Source: Pseudomonas entomophila L48
Lineage (GTDB): Bacteria > Pseudomonadota > Gammaproteobacteria > Pseudomonadales > Pseudomonadaceae
Length of the DNA stretch: 64,000 nt
Reading direction: 5' to 3'
NCBI RefSeq assembly: GCF_000026105.1
Contig: NC_008027.1
Location: 5,414,501 to 5,478,500, forward strand
Below the pieces are notes generated by a model. The model saw only the letters and a program-made list of their open reading frames with translations, had not been told where the DNA came from and ran no database searches. The position numbers were made by a program, and so were the translations under genes. Shown here piece after piece: positions 16,416 to 25,299 of the stretch. How positions within the stretch are numbered: position 1 is the first letter of the stretch; each line of letters begins with the position of its first letter.

Positions 16416-18221
16416 TTAGATGGACAGACCGAAGTCTTCTTCCTTCATCGCCATCAGGTTGTCGGCGCCGGACAGGATCGCCGCCACATGCGAGCGGGTG
16501 CGCGGCAGGATGCGCTGGAAGTAGAAGCGCGCAGTCTGCAGCTTGGCGGTGTAGAACGCCTCTTCGCTGGTGCCGGCAGCCAGTTTCTCGGCGGCCAGGC
16601 GGGCGATGTCGGCCCAGAAGTAGGCCAGGCACGCATAGCCGGAGTACATCAGGTAGTCCACCGAAGCGGCACCCACTTCCTCGCGGTCCTTCATGGCGGC
16701 CATGCCGATCTTCATGGTCAGTTCGCCCCACTCCTTGTTGATCGCCGCCAGAGGCTCGACGAACTCTTTGGTGGCGGCGTTGCCTTCCTGCCCCTGGCAG
16801 AACTTGTGGACGATCTTGGTGAAGCCCTTGAGCGCCTCGCCCTGGGTCATCAGCACTTTACGGCCGAGCAGGTCGAGGGCCTGGATACCGGTGGTGCCTT
16901 CGTACAACATCGAGATACGGCTGTCGCGTACGTTCTGCTCCATGCCCCACTCAGCGATGAAGCCGTGGCCACCGTAGATCTGCACGCCGTGGTTGGCGGC
17001 CTCGAAGCCAACTTCGGTCATGAACGCCTTGGCGATCGGGGTGAGGAAGGCCAGCAGGGCGTCGGCCTTCTTGCGCTCTTCCTCGTCCTGGCTGTACTTG
17101 ACGATATCCACTTGCTTGGCGGTGAAGTAGACCATCGCGCGGTTGCCTTCGGCGAAGGCCTTCATGGTCAGCAGCATGCGACGCACGTCCGGGTGGACGA
17201 TGATCGGGTCGGCGGCCTTTTCCGGCGCTTTCGGGCCAGTCAGGGAGCGCATCTGCAGGCGGTCACGGGCGTACTTCAAGCCACCCTGGAACGCCACTTC
17301 GGCGTGGGCCAGACCCTGCAGGGCAGTACCCAGGCGCGCAGTGTTCATGAAGGTGAACATGCAGTTCAGGCCCTTGTTGGCCGGGCCGATCAGGTAGCCG
17401 GTGGCAGCGTCGAAGTTCATCACGCAGGTGGCGTTGCCGTGGATGCCCATCTTGTGTTCGAGGGAGCCGCAGCTCACACCGTTGCGCTCGCCCACGCCGC
17501 CTTCGGCGTTTGGCAGGAACTTCGGCACGATGAACAGCGAGATACCCTTGGTACCGGCCGGTGCGTCGGGCAGGCGGGCCAGGACGATATGGACGATGTT
17601 GTCGGCCATGTCGTGCTCACCGGCCGAGATGAAGATCTTGGTGCCGGATACCTTGTAGCTGCCGTCGGCCTGGGGTTCGGCCTTGGTGCGCAGCATGCCG
17701 AGGTCGGTGCCGCAGTGCGGCTCGGTCAGGCACATGGTGCCGGTCCACTCGCCGGAGACCAGCTTGGTCAGGTAGGTCTCTTGCTGCTCGGGGGTGCCGT
17801 GCTCGGAGATGGTGTTCATCGCGCCATGGGACAGGCCTGGGTACATGCCCCACGACCAGTTCGACTCGCCGACCATTTCGCTGAGCGTAAGGCCCAGCGA
17901 CTCGGGCAGGCCCTGGCCGCCATGGGCGACGTCATGGGCCAGGCTCGGCCAGCCACCTTCGACGAATTGCTCGTAGGCTTGCTTGAAGCCGGTCGGGGTC
18001 TTCACGCCCGATTCGCTCCAGGTGCAGCCTTCCAGGTCGCCGACGCGGTTCAGCGGTGCCAGCACCTGCTCACAGAATTTCGCGCCTTCTTCCAGGATCG
18101 CGTTGACCATGTCCGGCGTCGCGTCCTGGCAGCCCGGCAGGCTCTGATAGTGCGCCTCATAGCCGAGCAGCTCGTCGCGGACGAAGCGGATATCACGCAA
18201 GGGGGCTTTGTAATCAGGCAT
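16416..18221 (-). CDS. Acyl-CoA dehydrogenase, FadE-like (second paralogue)
   Basis: The 601-residue enzyme is a paralogue of the one at 12924-14702: the same MxxYKAPLRD start, MCLTEPHCGTDLGMLRTKAEPQADGSYKVSGTKIFISAGEHD, GGHGFIAEWGMEQNVRD and catalytic ISMLYEGTTGIQALDLLGRK. It initiates fatty acid beta-oxidation, passing electrons to ETF. A PsrA-type operator lies 70-85 bases upstream, so induction by long-chain fatty acids is likely. From memory its neighbourhood (small protein gene, then bioD) matches PA0506/FadE1 of P. aeruginosa. A strong terminator follows. Confidence 0.93.
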   Translation of the reverse strand: MPDYKAPLRDIRFVRDELLGYEAHYQSLPGCQDATPDMVNAILEEGAKFCEQVLAPLNRVGDLEGCTWSESGVKTPTGFKQAYEQFVEGGWPSLAHDVAHGGQGLPESLGLTLSEMVGESNWSWGMYPGLSHGAMNTISEHGTPEQQETYLTKLVSGEWTGTMCLTEPHCGTDLGMLRTKAEPQADGSYKVSGTKIFISAGEHDMADNIVHIVLARLPDAPAGTKGISLFIVPKFLPNAEGGVGERNGVSCGSLEHKMGIHGNATCVMNFDAATGYLIGPANKGLNCMFTFMNTARLGTALQGLAHAEVAFQGGLKYARDRLQMRSLTGPKAPEKAADPIIVHPDVRRMLLTMKAFAEGNRAMVYFTAKQVDIVKYSQDEEERKKADALLAFLTPIAKAFMTEVGFEAANHGVQIYGGHGFIAEWGMEQNVRDSRISMLYEGTTGIQALDLLGRKVLMTQGEALKGFTKIVHKFCQGQEGNAATKEFVEPLAAINKEWGELTMKIGMAAMKDREEVGAASVDYLMYSGYACLAYFWADIARLAAEKLAAGTSEEAFYTAKLQTARFYFQRILPRTRSHVAAILSGADNLMAMKEEDFGLSI

Positions 18222-18290
18222 TGCGATGAACCTCTGTGATGAGTTCGGTGGGGAGACCGCGGATACCGACCAGCTCTTGGCGGCTTTCGG

Positions 18291-18306
18291 TCAAACAGTT
18301 GTTTGA
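18291..18306. promoter_or_regulatory. PsrA-type fatty-acid-responsive operator
   Basis: The palindrome TCAAACAGTTGTTTGA fits the PsrA consensus (C/G)AAAC-N(2-4)-GTTT(G/C) exactly, with N4. It is 70-85 bases upstream of the acyl-CoA dehydrogenase start, where it could overlap the promoter. PsrA repression of beta-oxidation genes, relieved by long-chain fatty acids, is established in P. aeruginosa. Binding here is inference. Confidence 0.75.
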
Positions 18307-18398
18307 AACTTACGTTTAGGTGGCCTCAATGTCAAGAAGGCACAATAGTGTCATTTCGGTCGCCGAACATGGCATTTATGCCACGCCCACCTGAAAGC

Positions 18399-18468
18399 AT
18401 CGCGGGGCAAGCCCGCTCCCACGCAATCGCCGCAAGGCGGGGCATGGAAGCGGGCTTGCCCCGCGAGG
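18399..18468. repeat. Paired inverted REP elements (CGCGGGGCAAGCCCGCTCCCAC type)
   Basis: TCGCGGGGCAAGCCCGCTCC and the reverse copy GAAGCGGGCTTGCCCCGCGA flank a ~25-base spacer, downstream of the small minus-strand gene at 18494. Confidence 0.78.
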
Positions 18469-18493
18469 GTGCAGCCGGAGGTGATTCAGCGTA

Positions 18494-18793
18494 TCAGGCG
18501 TACGTATCGATGAAACGACCGAGCATTTCGTCCGAAGCCTTGGCGACTTTCACGCCCAGTTCGACCTCGTGCTTGCCCAGCGCCAGTTGCACGGTGCTGG
18601 TGGCCAGGTCCAACTGCTGGCTGCGATCGACGCCGCGCAGGCGTTCGGCCTGGAATTGGCTGGACTGGCCGCTTTCCTCGCCGCGCTCGACCGCGCCGCT
18701 GGCGATCTGCTGGGCGGCCTGGTCGACGCGGCTCTGCCCGGCCTGGATGGCACCAAGGCCCGCATAGAAGGCGGAGCTTGCATTGATTTCCAT
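18494..18793 (-). CDS. Conserved hypothetical protein, 99 residues
   Basis: I do not recognise a characterised family. The protein is soluble, helical and rich in Ala, Gln and Ser. The N-terminal stretch FYAGLGAIQAGQSRVDQAAQQIAS resembles the helical ends of flagellar rod/hook proteins. Homologues in Pseudomonas are sometimes mislabelled as PQQ-biosynthesis proteins, which nothing here supports. GGAG lies 7 bases before the ATG. From memory a similar small gene sits at the same place, between bioD and the acyl-CoA dehydrogenase, in P. aeruginosa (PA0505), so it is real and conserved. Confidence 0.78.
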   Translation of the reverse strand: MEINASSAFYAGLGAIQAGQSRVDQAAQQIASGAVERGEESGQSSQFQAERLRGVDRSQQLDLATSTVQLALGKHEVELGVKVAKASDEMLGRFIDTYA

Positions 18794-18937
18794 GTCAGGA
18801 CTCCGTGACGCTGGATAGTGAACAGGCCTTATTAAAGCAGCACATCAGGCAAAAGGCCCGTTTAAATCACTAATAGCCTAGTGCCATCCAATAGAGCCCG
18901 GTGATTTTGACTTGTCTGTGCTGTCGAGCAGGGACCC

Positions 18938-19020
18938 GTAGGAGCGGCTTTAGCCGCGATGCAGGCGACGCGGTGCCTGGCACCCGCTTTGCGGGTGATC
19001 GCGGCTAAAGCCGCTCCTAC
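18938..19020. repeat. BIME-like 83-bp unit with a conserved spacer (copy 1 of 3)
   Basis: GTAGGAGCGGCTTTAGCCGC and GCGGCTAAAGCCGCTCCTAC face each other. Between them is a spacer with the nested hairpin CACCCGC-TTT-GCGGGTG. The whole unit recurs at 30709 and 60766 with only a few substitutions. Confidence 0.85.
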
Positions 19021-19045
19021 AGAGGTCGCGCCAAATCAGGCCACA

Positions 19046-19726
19046 CTAGTCCAGCAAGTCCAGTTGCAAGTGCTCGGCCACCGCATCCGCGCCCGCCTGC
19101 TTGAGCCAGGGGACACGCCCGAGGCACGGCGCCGGCAAGCGCTCGGCCAGGCTGGAGAGGTTCTCTTCCAGGCGCGATGTGCGCGGATCGACGATGTTCG
19201 CCACCCAACCGGCCAGCTGCAGCCCATCCCGGGCAATGGCCTCTGCACTGAGCAAAGCATGGTTGATACAACCAAGGCGCACGCCGACCACCAGGATCAC
19301 CGGCAACTTCAAGGCAACGGCCAGGTCCGAAAGGTTGGCCGTATCGGAAAGCGGCACGCGCCATCCGCCCGCCCCCTCGATCAGCGTGAAGTCGGCCTCT
19401 TGGTCGAGCACATGCTGCATGGCTTCGCGCAAGGTCGCCACGCTCAATGCCACGCCCGCTTCACGTGCCGCCACGTGTGGGGCGATGGCCGGCTCGAACG
19501 CGAATGGGTTGACCCTTTCGTAAGGGAGCTTGATCGAACTCTCGTCGATCAACGCCAGGGCATCGCTGTTACGCAGCCCCTTGCCGGAAACCGTGCAGCC
19601 GGAAGCCACGGGCTTGGCCGCCAGCGTGCTCATGCCCAATTGCCGCGCCGCGTGCAGCAGGCCGGCGGCGATGGTGGTCTTGCCCACGTCGGTGTCGGTG
19701 CCGGCGATGAAATAGGCCTGGCTCAT
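19046..19726 (-). CDS. bioD: Dethiobiotin synthetase
   Basis: BioD closes the ureido ring of dethiobiotin from 7,8-diaminopelargonate, CO2 and ATP. The 226-residue protein shows the P-loop GTDTDVGKTTIAAGLL near the start, KPVASGC, and EGAGGWRVPLSD. The start at 19726 is set by AGGAG about 8 bases upstream, inside the bioC end; only 1 base separates the bioC stop from this ATG. It is the last gene of the bioB-F-H-C-D operon. bioA is not in the window. Confidence 0.96.
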   Translation of the reverse strand: MSQAYFIAGTDTDVGKTTIAAGLLHAARQLGMSTLAAKPVASGCTVSGKGLRNSDALALIDESSIKLPYERVNPFAFEPAIAPHVAAREAGVALSVATLREAMQHVLDQEADFTLIEGAGGWRVPLSDTANLSDLAVALKLPVILVVGVRLGCINHALLSAEAIARDGLQLAGWVANIVDPRTSRLEENLSSLAERLPAPCLGRVPWLKQAGADAVAEHLQLDLLD

Positions 19727-19727
19727 G

Positions 19728-20552
19728 CTACTGCTCCTGCGCCATGGGTTTGCGCAACACACCATAGACCACCTGGTAGGTGGCCGGCAGGCCCTGCGGC
19801 TGACGGAACTGTTCGTAGGCCTGCAACAGGCCCTGCATCCGCGCCCGGCCGGTGAGCCCGGAAGGGCGCCCCGGGTTGAGGTTGTGGGCGCCCAGCGCCT
19901 TGAGTTCATGGGTCAGGCTGCGTACGTCGGGGTAGTGAAGGACATGGGCACGCCGCTCCAGGTCGAGCATCTGCATGTCGCTTTCTGCGCACAGCCGCTG
20001 GTAGTCCTCGAAACGACGGAAGCGGTTGACGTGAACCATGCCGTCCACGGCCTGCCAGCTGGCGCGCAACTCTTCCAGCGTGCCCACGCACAGGCTGCTG
20101 AATGCCAGGACACCACCTGGACGCAGTACCCGCCGCGCCTCATCCAGCACGCTGGCGAACTGGCCGCACCACTGCACCGCCAGGCTGCTGAACAGCAGGT
20201 CGACACTGGCGTCACGCAACGGCAGGCGTTCGGCATCGCCGGCCACATGGTGGCGCGCGCCACCCTGCTCGCGGGCATGGCGCAGCATGCCCTCGGCGAT
20301 GTCCAGGGCCACACCGTTCGCGCTTTTGAAACGCTCGGCCAGCACCCGGCTGAAATGCCCGGTGCCACTGCCCATGTCGAGCCAGCGCGCAGGCGCCAGG
20401 CCGTCGGGCAGCTTGTCCAGCAAGGCAACACCGACCGCGCGCTGCAGGGCCGCGACACTGTCGTAGCTGGCCGCCGCGCGGGAGAACGAAGCCGCCACCT
20501 GGCGCTTGTCCGGCAGGGCGCCGGGCAGGGTTGGGTGGGAAAGGTCAGTCAT
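19728..20552 (-). CDS. bioC: Malonyl-ACP O-methyltransferase
   Basis: BioC methylates malonyl-ACP with S-adenosylmethionine so that the fatty acid pathway can build the pimeloyl moiety. The protein (about 274 residues from MTDLSHP) has the SAM motif [18 protein letters not shown] and post-motifs [12 protein letters not shown] and [16 protein letters not shown] typical of BioC. The start at 20552 overlaps the bioH end by 8 bases. An ATG 12 bases upstream is also in frame but has no ribosome site. Confidence 0.95.
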   Translation of the reverse strand: MTDLSHPTLPGALPDKRQVAASFSRAAASYDSVAALQRAVGVALLDKLPDGLAPARWLDMGSGTGHFSRVLAERFKSANGVALDIAEGMLRHAREQGGARHHVAGDAERLPLRDASVDLLFSSLAVQWCGQFASVLDEARRVLRPGGVLAFSSLCVGTLEELRASWQAVDGMVHVNRFRRFEDYQRLCAESDMQMLDLERRAHVLHYPDVRSLTHELKALGAHNLNPGRPSGLTGRARMQGLLQAYEQFRQPQGLPATYQVVYGVLRKPMAQEQ

Positions 20553-21276
20553 CGCCACTCTCATGCAGGAAACTCTTGATGCCCGCCGCCAGCTCCTGTG
20601 GATATTCCAGCAGGAAGGCGTGGGAACTGTCTTCGACCAGGCCGACTTCCACGTCCGGCAACAGGTCGCTCAGGGCCTTGGCCGCATCGGCCGGCACCAA
20701 TGCGTCGCTGCCGGCGAACAGATGAAGCTGCGGGCCGCCGTATTGCTCCAGCGCGGCGCGGGTGTCCAGCTTGGCCAGTACTTCGAGGCCGGTAGCCAGG
20801 TACAACGGGTCGGTGTCCGGCACCCCCACGCCGAGCTGGCGCAACAAGGTGCGCGGCTGCAGGGCGCCGTCGCTGCACAGGGTGCGAAAGCGCTTCAGGG
20901 TGACTTGGGTGTGGCTGCGGCAGCCATCGAGGAAGGTACCGAAGGTATCCGGCGCCATGCCGTGGGGCCAATCGGGACGGGCCACGAAGCAAGGATTGCT
21001 GGCCAGGGTCAGCAAGCCGCAGCAGTGATCGCCACGCTTGTGCGCCAGCAGGCTGGCGAGCATGCCGCCCAGTGACCAGCCGCCCAGCCACACATCGGTG
21101 GGCAATTTGCGGTCGAGATGATCGACCCAGGCCTGTACATCGCTGTCGGCCAGCTCCGGCAGCGGCATCAGCTCGACCTGCAGGCGTGAATCCTGGGCTC
21201 GCAGGCTGGCGGCCAACGGCTCCAGGGATGCGGTGCCCAGCCCCCAGCCGGGCAGGAGGATCAGTCGGTTACGCAT
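20545..21276 (-). CDS. bioH: Pimeloyl-ACP methyl ester carboxylesterase
   Basis: BioH removes the methyl group from pimeloyl-ACP methyl ester, ending the elongation stage. The 243-residue alpha/beta hydrolase has the nucleophile elbow [11 protein letters not shown], a late Asp (GSDALVP) and the catalytic His in [12 protein letters not shown]. The start is set at [14 protein letters not shown], where BioH proteins begin. It overlaps the bioF end by 8 bases and AGGA-like sequence is weak, so translation is probably coupled. Confidence 0.95.
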   Translation of the reverse strand: MRNRLILLPGWGLGTASLEPLAASLRAQDSRLQVELMPLPELADSDVQAWVDHLDRKLPTDVWLGGWSLGGMLASLLAHKRGDHCCGLLTLASNPCFVARPDWPHGMAPDTFGTFLDGCRSHTQVTLKRFRTLCSDGALQPRTLLRQLGVGVPDTDPLYLATGLEVLAKLDTRAALEQYGGPQLHLFAGSDALVPADAAKALSDLLPDVEVGLVEDSSHAFLLEYPQELAAGIKSFLHESGDD

Positions 21277-22441
21277 CGGCAGACTCCAGCTGTGGATAAC
21301 ACTCGGCCAATGCATTCAACAATAGCTGGACCTGGGCCTCGCTGTGAGCCGCGCTCAGGGTTACACGCAAGCGTGCGCTACCAACAGGCACGGTAGGTGG
21401 ACGGATCGCGGTAACCAGCAAGCCGCGCTCGCGCAGTTTGCGCGACAGCGCCATGGCGCGCCCGGCATCGCCGATCAGAATCGGCTGGATCGCCGTGTGA
21501 CTGTCCATCAGGGTCAGGCCGATCTGCCGTGCGCCCTCGCGGAACTGGCGAATCAACGCAGCCAGATGCTCCCGTCGCCAGGTGTCCTTGCGCAGCAGCT
21601 CCAGCGCCTTGAGCGTCGCGCAGGCCAGCGCAGGCGGCTGGCTGGTGGTGTAAATATAGGGCCGTGCGAATTGCACCAGCGCTTCGATCAACTCCTCGCT
21701 GCCGACGACGAAGGCACCGGAAGTGCCACAGGCCTTGCCCAGGGTGCCAATCAGCACCGGCACGTCGTCGACGCCCAGGCCAAACTGCTCCAGCAAACCG
21801 CCGCCGTTGGCGCCCAGCGTGCCCAGGCCATGGGCGTCGTCGACCATCAGCCAGGCGCCACGGGCCCGCGCCACGTCAGCCAGCGCGGGCAGGTTGGCGC
21901 AATCACCATCCATGCTGAACACGCCATCGGTGACCACCAATGTATTGCCGGTGGCCTTTTCCAGGCGGCTGGCGAGGCTCGCGGGATCGTTGTGCAGGTA
22001 ACGGCTGAAGCGGGCGCCGCTGAGCAGGCCACCGTCCAGCAGCGAAGCATGGTTGAGGCGGTCCTGCAGCACCGTGTCGCCCTGCCCCACCAGCGCAGTG
22101 ATGGCACCCAGGTTGGCCATGTAGCCGGTGGAGAACAGCAGCGCACGCGGGCGCCCGGTGAGCTCGGCAAGCGCCTCCTCGACCTGGTGGTGCGGGGTGC
22201 TGTGGCCGATCACCAGGTGCGAGGCACCGCCGCCGACGCCCCAGCGCTCGGCGCCAGCGCGCCAGGCCTGGATCACATCGGGGTGGTTGGCCAGCCCCAG
22301 GTAGTCGTTGCTGCAGAACGCCAGCAGCGGCTGGCCATCGACCACCACCTGCGGCCCCTGCGGGCTTTGCAGCAGTGGCCGTTGCCGGTAAAGGTCGGCG
22401 GCGCGCCGTTCGGCCAGCCGCGCGGCAAGGTCGAACGCCAT
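21269..22441 (-). CDS. bioF: 8-amino-7-oxononanoate synthase
   Basis: BioF is a PLP enzyme that condenses pimeloyl-ACP with alanine. The 390-residue protein is the normal length and shows [23 protein letters not shown] and the PLP-lysine segment [16 protein letters not shown]. It begins 2 bases after bioB ends. Its 3' end contains TGTGGATAA (21291-21299), a perfect DnaA-box 9-mer on the minus strand, probably by chance. Confidence 0.96.
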   Translation of the reverse strand: MAFDLAARLAERRAADLYRQRPLLQSPQGPQVVVDGQPLLAFCSNDYLGLANHPDVIQAWRAGAERWGVGGGASHLVIGHSTPHHQVEEALAELTGRPRALLFSTGYMANLGAITALVGQGDTVLQDRLNHASLLDGGLLSGARFSRYLHNDPASLASRLEKATGNTLVVTDGVFSMDGDCANLPALADVARARGAWLMVDDAHGLGTLGANGGGLLEQFGLGVDDVPVLIGTLGKACGTSGAFVVGSEELIEALVQFARPYIYTTSQPPALACATLKALELLRKDTWRREHLAALIRQFREGARQIGLTLMDSHTAIQPILIGDAGRAMALSRKLRERGLLVTAIRPPTVPVGSARLRVTLSAAHSEAQVQLLLNALAECYPQLESADA

Positions 22442-22443
22442 GC

Positions 22444-23502
22444 TCAGGCCGAGGCTGCGTCGTAGAACAGCTCGCTGTTGCGCTGCTCGACCAGCGCCTG
22501 CTCGATGGCCGCCTGGTGCACTTCGTCGGCGTGTTCTTCACGGGCTTCGGGCTTGATACCAAGGCGCGCGAACAACTGCATGTCCTTGTCGGCCTGCGGG
22601 TTGGCGGTGGTCAGCAGCTTCTCGCCGTAGAAGATCGAGTTGGCGCCGGCCATGAAGGCCAGGGCCTGCATCTGCTCGTTCATCTGCTCGCGGCCGGCCG
22701 ACAGGCGCACGTGGGACTTGGGCATGAGGATACGGGCCACGGCCAGCATGCGAATGAAGTCGAACGGGTCGACGTCTTCTTCCTCGGCCAGCGGCGTGCC
22801 GGCGACCTTGACCAACATGTTGATCGGCACCGACTCCGGGTGCTCGGGCAGGTTGGCCAGTTGGATCAGCAGGCCTGCGCGGTCGTCCAGCGACTCGCCC
22901 ATGCCGAGAATGCCGCCGGAGCAGATCTTCATCCCGGCATCACGTACATAGGCCAGCGTCTGCAGGCGCTCGCTGTAGGTGCGGGTGGTGATGATGCTGC
23001 CGTAGAACTCCGGCGAGGTGTCGAGGTTGTGGTTGTAGTAGTCCAGGCCGGCCTGGGCCAGGGCCAACGTTTGCTCCTGGTCGAGCTTGCCGAGGGTCAT
23101 GCAGGTTTCCAGGCCCATGGCCTTGACCCCTTTGACCATCTCCAGCACGTAGGGCATGTCCTTGGCCGACGGGTGCTTCCAGGCCGCGCCCATGCAGAAG
23201 CGGGTCGAACCGATGGCCTTGGCCCGGGCGGCTTCTTCCAGCACCTTCTGCACTTCCATCAGCTTCTGTTTTTCCAGCCCGGTGTTGTAGTGGCCGGACT
23301 GCGGACAATATTTGCAATCTTCCGGGCAGGCGCCGGTCTTGATCGACAGCAGCGTGGAAACCTGCACGCGGTTGGGGTCGAAATACGCGCGGTGCATGGT
23401 CTGGGCCTGGAACAGCAAGTCGTTGAATGGCTGCTGGAACAGCGCCTTGACCTCGGCCAGGGACCAGTCGTGACGGGTTGTTGCAATTGCGCTGGCGCTC
23501 AT
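22444..23502 (-). CDS. bioB: Biotin synthase
   Basis: BioB is a radical-SAM enzyme that inserts sulphur into dethiobiotin. The 352-residue protein has the radical-SAM CxxxCxxC motif in [19 protein letters not shown], and [13 protein letters not shown] and GGILGMGES. It leads the operon, with AAGGAAA 9 bases before the ATG. The upstream region carries a BirA operator (23597-23629), so repression by biotinyl-AMP-bound BirA is expected. Confidence 0.97.
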   Translation of the reverse strand: MSASAIATTRHDWSLAEVKALFQQPFNDLLFQAQTMHRAYFDPNRVQVSTLLSIKTGACPEDCKYCPQSGHYNTGLEKQKLMEVQKVLEEAARAKAIGSTRFCMGAAWKHPSAKDMPYVLEMVKGVKAMGLETCMTLGKLDQEQTLALAQAGLDYYNHNLDTSPEFYGSIITTRTYSERLQTLAYVRDAGMKICSGGILGMGESLDDRAGLLIQLANLPEHPESVPINMLVKVAGTPLAEEEDVDPFDFIRMLAVARILMPKSHVRLSAGREQMNEQMQALAFMAGANSIFYGEKLLTTANPQADKDMQLFARLGIKPEAREEHADEVHQAAIEQALVEQRNSELFYDAASA

Positions 23503-23591
23503 CGGCGTTTCCTTATCTAGGGTCTGACTGACGCCGGAACAGGAAAACCCACCAGCGCATCACGGATAGCTCGCATAGTCATGGAAGGCCT

Positions 23592-24329
23592 ATGAACTGT
23601 CAACCAAACATAAAATCACTGGCTTACAAGTGTTCAAATATTAATCAAACATGCTTGCTTTGCGATGAACCTGCCAGGCAGCCTTATCCACTGTGCCCAG
23701 CCTGTGAAAGCGAGCTGCCCTGGCTGGTTGAACAATGCATCCGCTGCGCCTTGCCACTGTCGCTGGAGGGGCTCACCTGTGCCAGTTGCAGCCGTCGCCG
23801 ACCGGCGTTCAGCCGGGTCGTCGCCGCCTGGCACTACGGTTTTCCGGTCGACACCCTGATCAGCCGTTTCAAGCACAACAGCCAATGGCCCCTCGGGCGG
23901 CTGATGGCACAGTTGCTCGGGCATGCCGTGGAGCATCGGCATGGCATGGGCTTGCCGAGACCCGACCGGCTGTTGCCTGTTCCTTTGGCCAGGCGTCGAC
24001 TGCGCCAGCGCGGCTTCAACCAGGCAGCCATGCTTTGCCGCTGGCTGTCCGGGCAGCTTGAACTGCCCTGGGATGAACACCTGCTGGAGCGCACGCGCGA
24101 CACTCGCGCCCAGCAGGCGTTGGGCGCCAGCGCCCGGCACCGCAATCTGCGCCATGCCTTCGCCCTGGCGCCAGGTACCGAGGTCAAGGACCTGCACCTG
24201 GCCGTGGTCGACGACGTCATGACCACCGGCGCGACCGCCCAGGCGATCGCCGCGCTGCTGCGCAAGGCCGGCGCCCGGCGCGTCGACATCTACTGCCTGG
24301 CGCGCACCCCTCGCCCCGGCCAGGCTTGA
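23592..24329 (+). CDS. comF: ComF/GntX-family phosphoribosyltransferase-like protein
   Basis: The 245-residue protein has an N-terminal zinc-finger-like region with four CxxC pairs (CLLC, CPAC, CIRC, CASC) and a C-terminal phosphoribosyltransferase domain with PVPLARRRLRQRGFNQA and the PRPP loop LAVVDDVMTTGATAQA. Homologues act in DNA uptake or use of DNA as a nutrient (ComF, GntX); the catalytic role is unknown. The ATG at 23592 has GGAAGG close upstream, only 3 bases away. If this start is used, the BirA operator lies within codons 2-13. Confidence 0.88.
   Translation: MNCQPNIKSLAYKCSNINQTCLLCDEPARQPYPLCPACESELPWLVEQCIRCALPLSLEGLTCASCSRRRPAFSRVVAAWHYGFPVDTLISRFKHNSQWPLGRLMAQLLGHAVEHRHGMGLPRPDRLLPVPLARRRLRQRGFNQAAMLCRWLSGQLELPWDEHLLERTRDTRAQQALGASARHRNLRHAFALAPGTEVKDLHLAVVDDVMTTGATAQAIAALLRKAGARRVDIYCLARTPRPGQA
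23597..23629. promoter_or_regulatory. BirA operator controlling bioB
   Basis: CTGTCAACC-N15-GGCTTACAA matches the bacterial BirA operator TTGTAAACC-N15/16-GGTTTACAA at 7 of 9 and 8 of 9 positions, with the canonical 15-base spacer. It lies 95-127 bases upstream of bioB. The minus-strand TTGACA (23603-23598), a candidate bioB -35 element, falls inside the left arm, as expected for a repressor site. Confidence 0.85.
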
Positions 24330-24386
24330 CTTGACCGGGTACGAGCGGCAACGTCGCGGGATATTCACCACATTCGATACCCGCCC

Positions 24387-25151
24387 ATGTCCCTGCCCGC
24401 CCTGCTCACCCAGCACATCGCCCGCCGCCCACAGCGCATCGCCCTGTTGCAGCACGTGGCCGAACAAGGCTCGATCACTCGCGCGGCAAAAGCCGCCGGC
24501 ATCAGCTACAAGGCGGCCTGGGACGCCATCGACGAGCTCAACAACCTGGCGGCGCAACCCTTGGTGGAGCGCAGCACCGGAGGGCGCGGCGGCGGTGGCG
24601 CACGGTTGTCCGTCGAAGGTGAACGGGTGCTGCGCCTCTATCAGCGCCTGCAGGCCTTGCAAGCGCAGATACTCGAAGCCGCCGAGGAGACCAGCGACCT
24701 CGACCTGCTCGGGCGCCTGATGTTGCGCACCAGTGCACGCAACCAGCTGCAAGGGCGGATCAGCGGGCTGCGCCGCGAAGGGCGGCATGACCGTATCAGC
24801 CTGGACTTGGGCGGCGGGCTGGAAATCGAAGCGTTGATTACGCGCGGCAGCACCGAACGGCTGGAACTGGCGTTGGGCGCGACTGTAGTGGCACTGCTCA
24901 AGGCGGGCTGGGTGCAGTTGCTTGGCGCGGATGAGGCGCCGGAACCCGGCAGCAACTGTCTGGAGGCAAAGGTCGAGGAAGTGCTGGCCGATTCCGATGG
25001 GCCGAGTGAGGTGCGCCTGGCGCTGGGTAACGGCCAGACACTGTGTGCCATTGCCGAGGACCAGTGGGTGACGCAGCACAGGGTAGGAGTGGGAAGCACG
25101 TTGCGGGTGCAGTTCCATCCGTCGTATGTGTTGCTTGGCGTTCCAGTCTGA
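24387..25151 (+). CDS. modE: ModE-like molybdate-responsive regulator (HTH plus two MOP/TOBE domains)
   Basis: The 254-residue protein has a ModE-type winged helix (RIALLQHVAEQGSITRAAKAAGISYKAAWDAIDELNNL) at residues 17-60. Two tandem MOP/TOBE domains follow, beginning SARNQLQGRISGLRREG and SNCLEAKVEEVLADSD. In E. coli ModE binds molybdate and represses modABC. No molybdate transporter or molybdoenzyme gene is adjacent, so target genes are unknown. Confidence 0.85.
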   Translation: MSLPALLTQHIARRPQRIALLQHVAEQGSITRAAKAAGISYKAAWDAIDELNNLAAQPLVERSTGGRGGGGARLSVEGERVLRLYQRLQALQAQILEAAEETSDLDLLGRLMLRTSARNQLQGRISGLRREGRHDRISLDLGGGLEIEALITRGSTERLELALGATVVALLKAGWVQLLGADEAPEPGSNCLEAKVEEVLADSDGPSEVRLALGNGQTLCAIAEDQWVTQHRVGVGSTLRVQFHPSYVLLGVPV

Positions 25152-25190
25152 TGCACACAGGGCTCTGAACCGGGGCTGCTGCGCAGCCCA

Positions 25191-25215
25191 TCGCCGGCAA
25201 GCCGGCTCCTACAGG
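25191..25215 (+). repeat. Single REP element
   Basis: One copy of TCGCCGGCAAGCCGGCTCCTACAGG with no inverted partner, between the modE-like gene and srkA. Confidence 0.75.
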
Positions 25216-25299
25216 CAAGGCGTGAACCTGCCGAACACATTCACGCACAGGCCAATGCGCTACCATGCGCCCACGCAGCCCCCGCGCTTGGAGCCTTTC

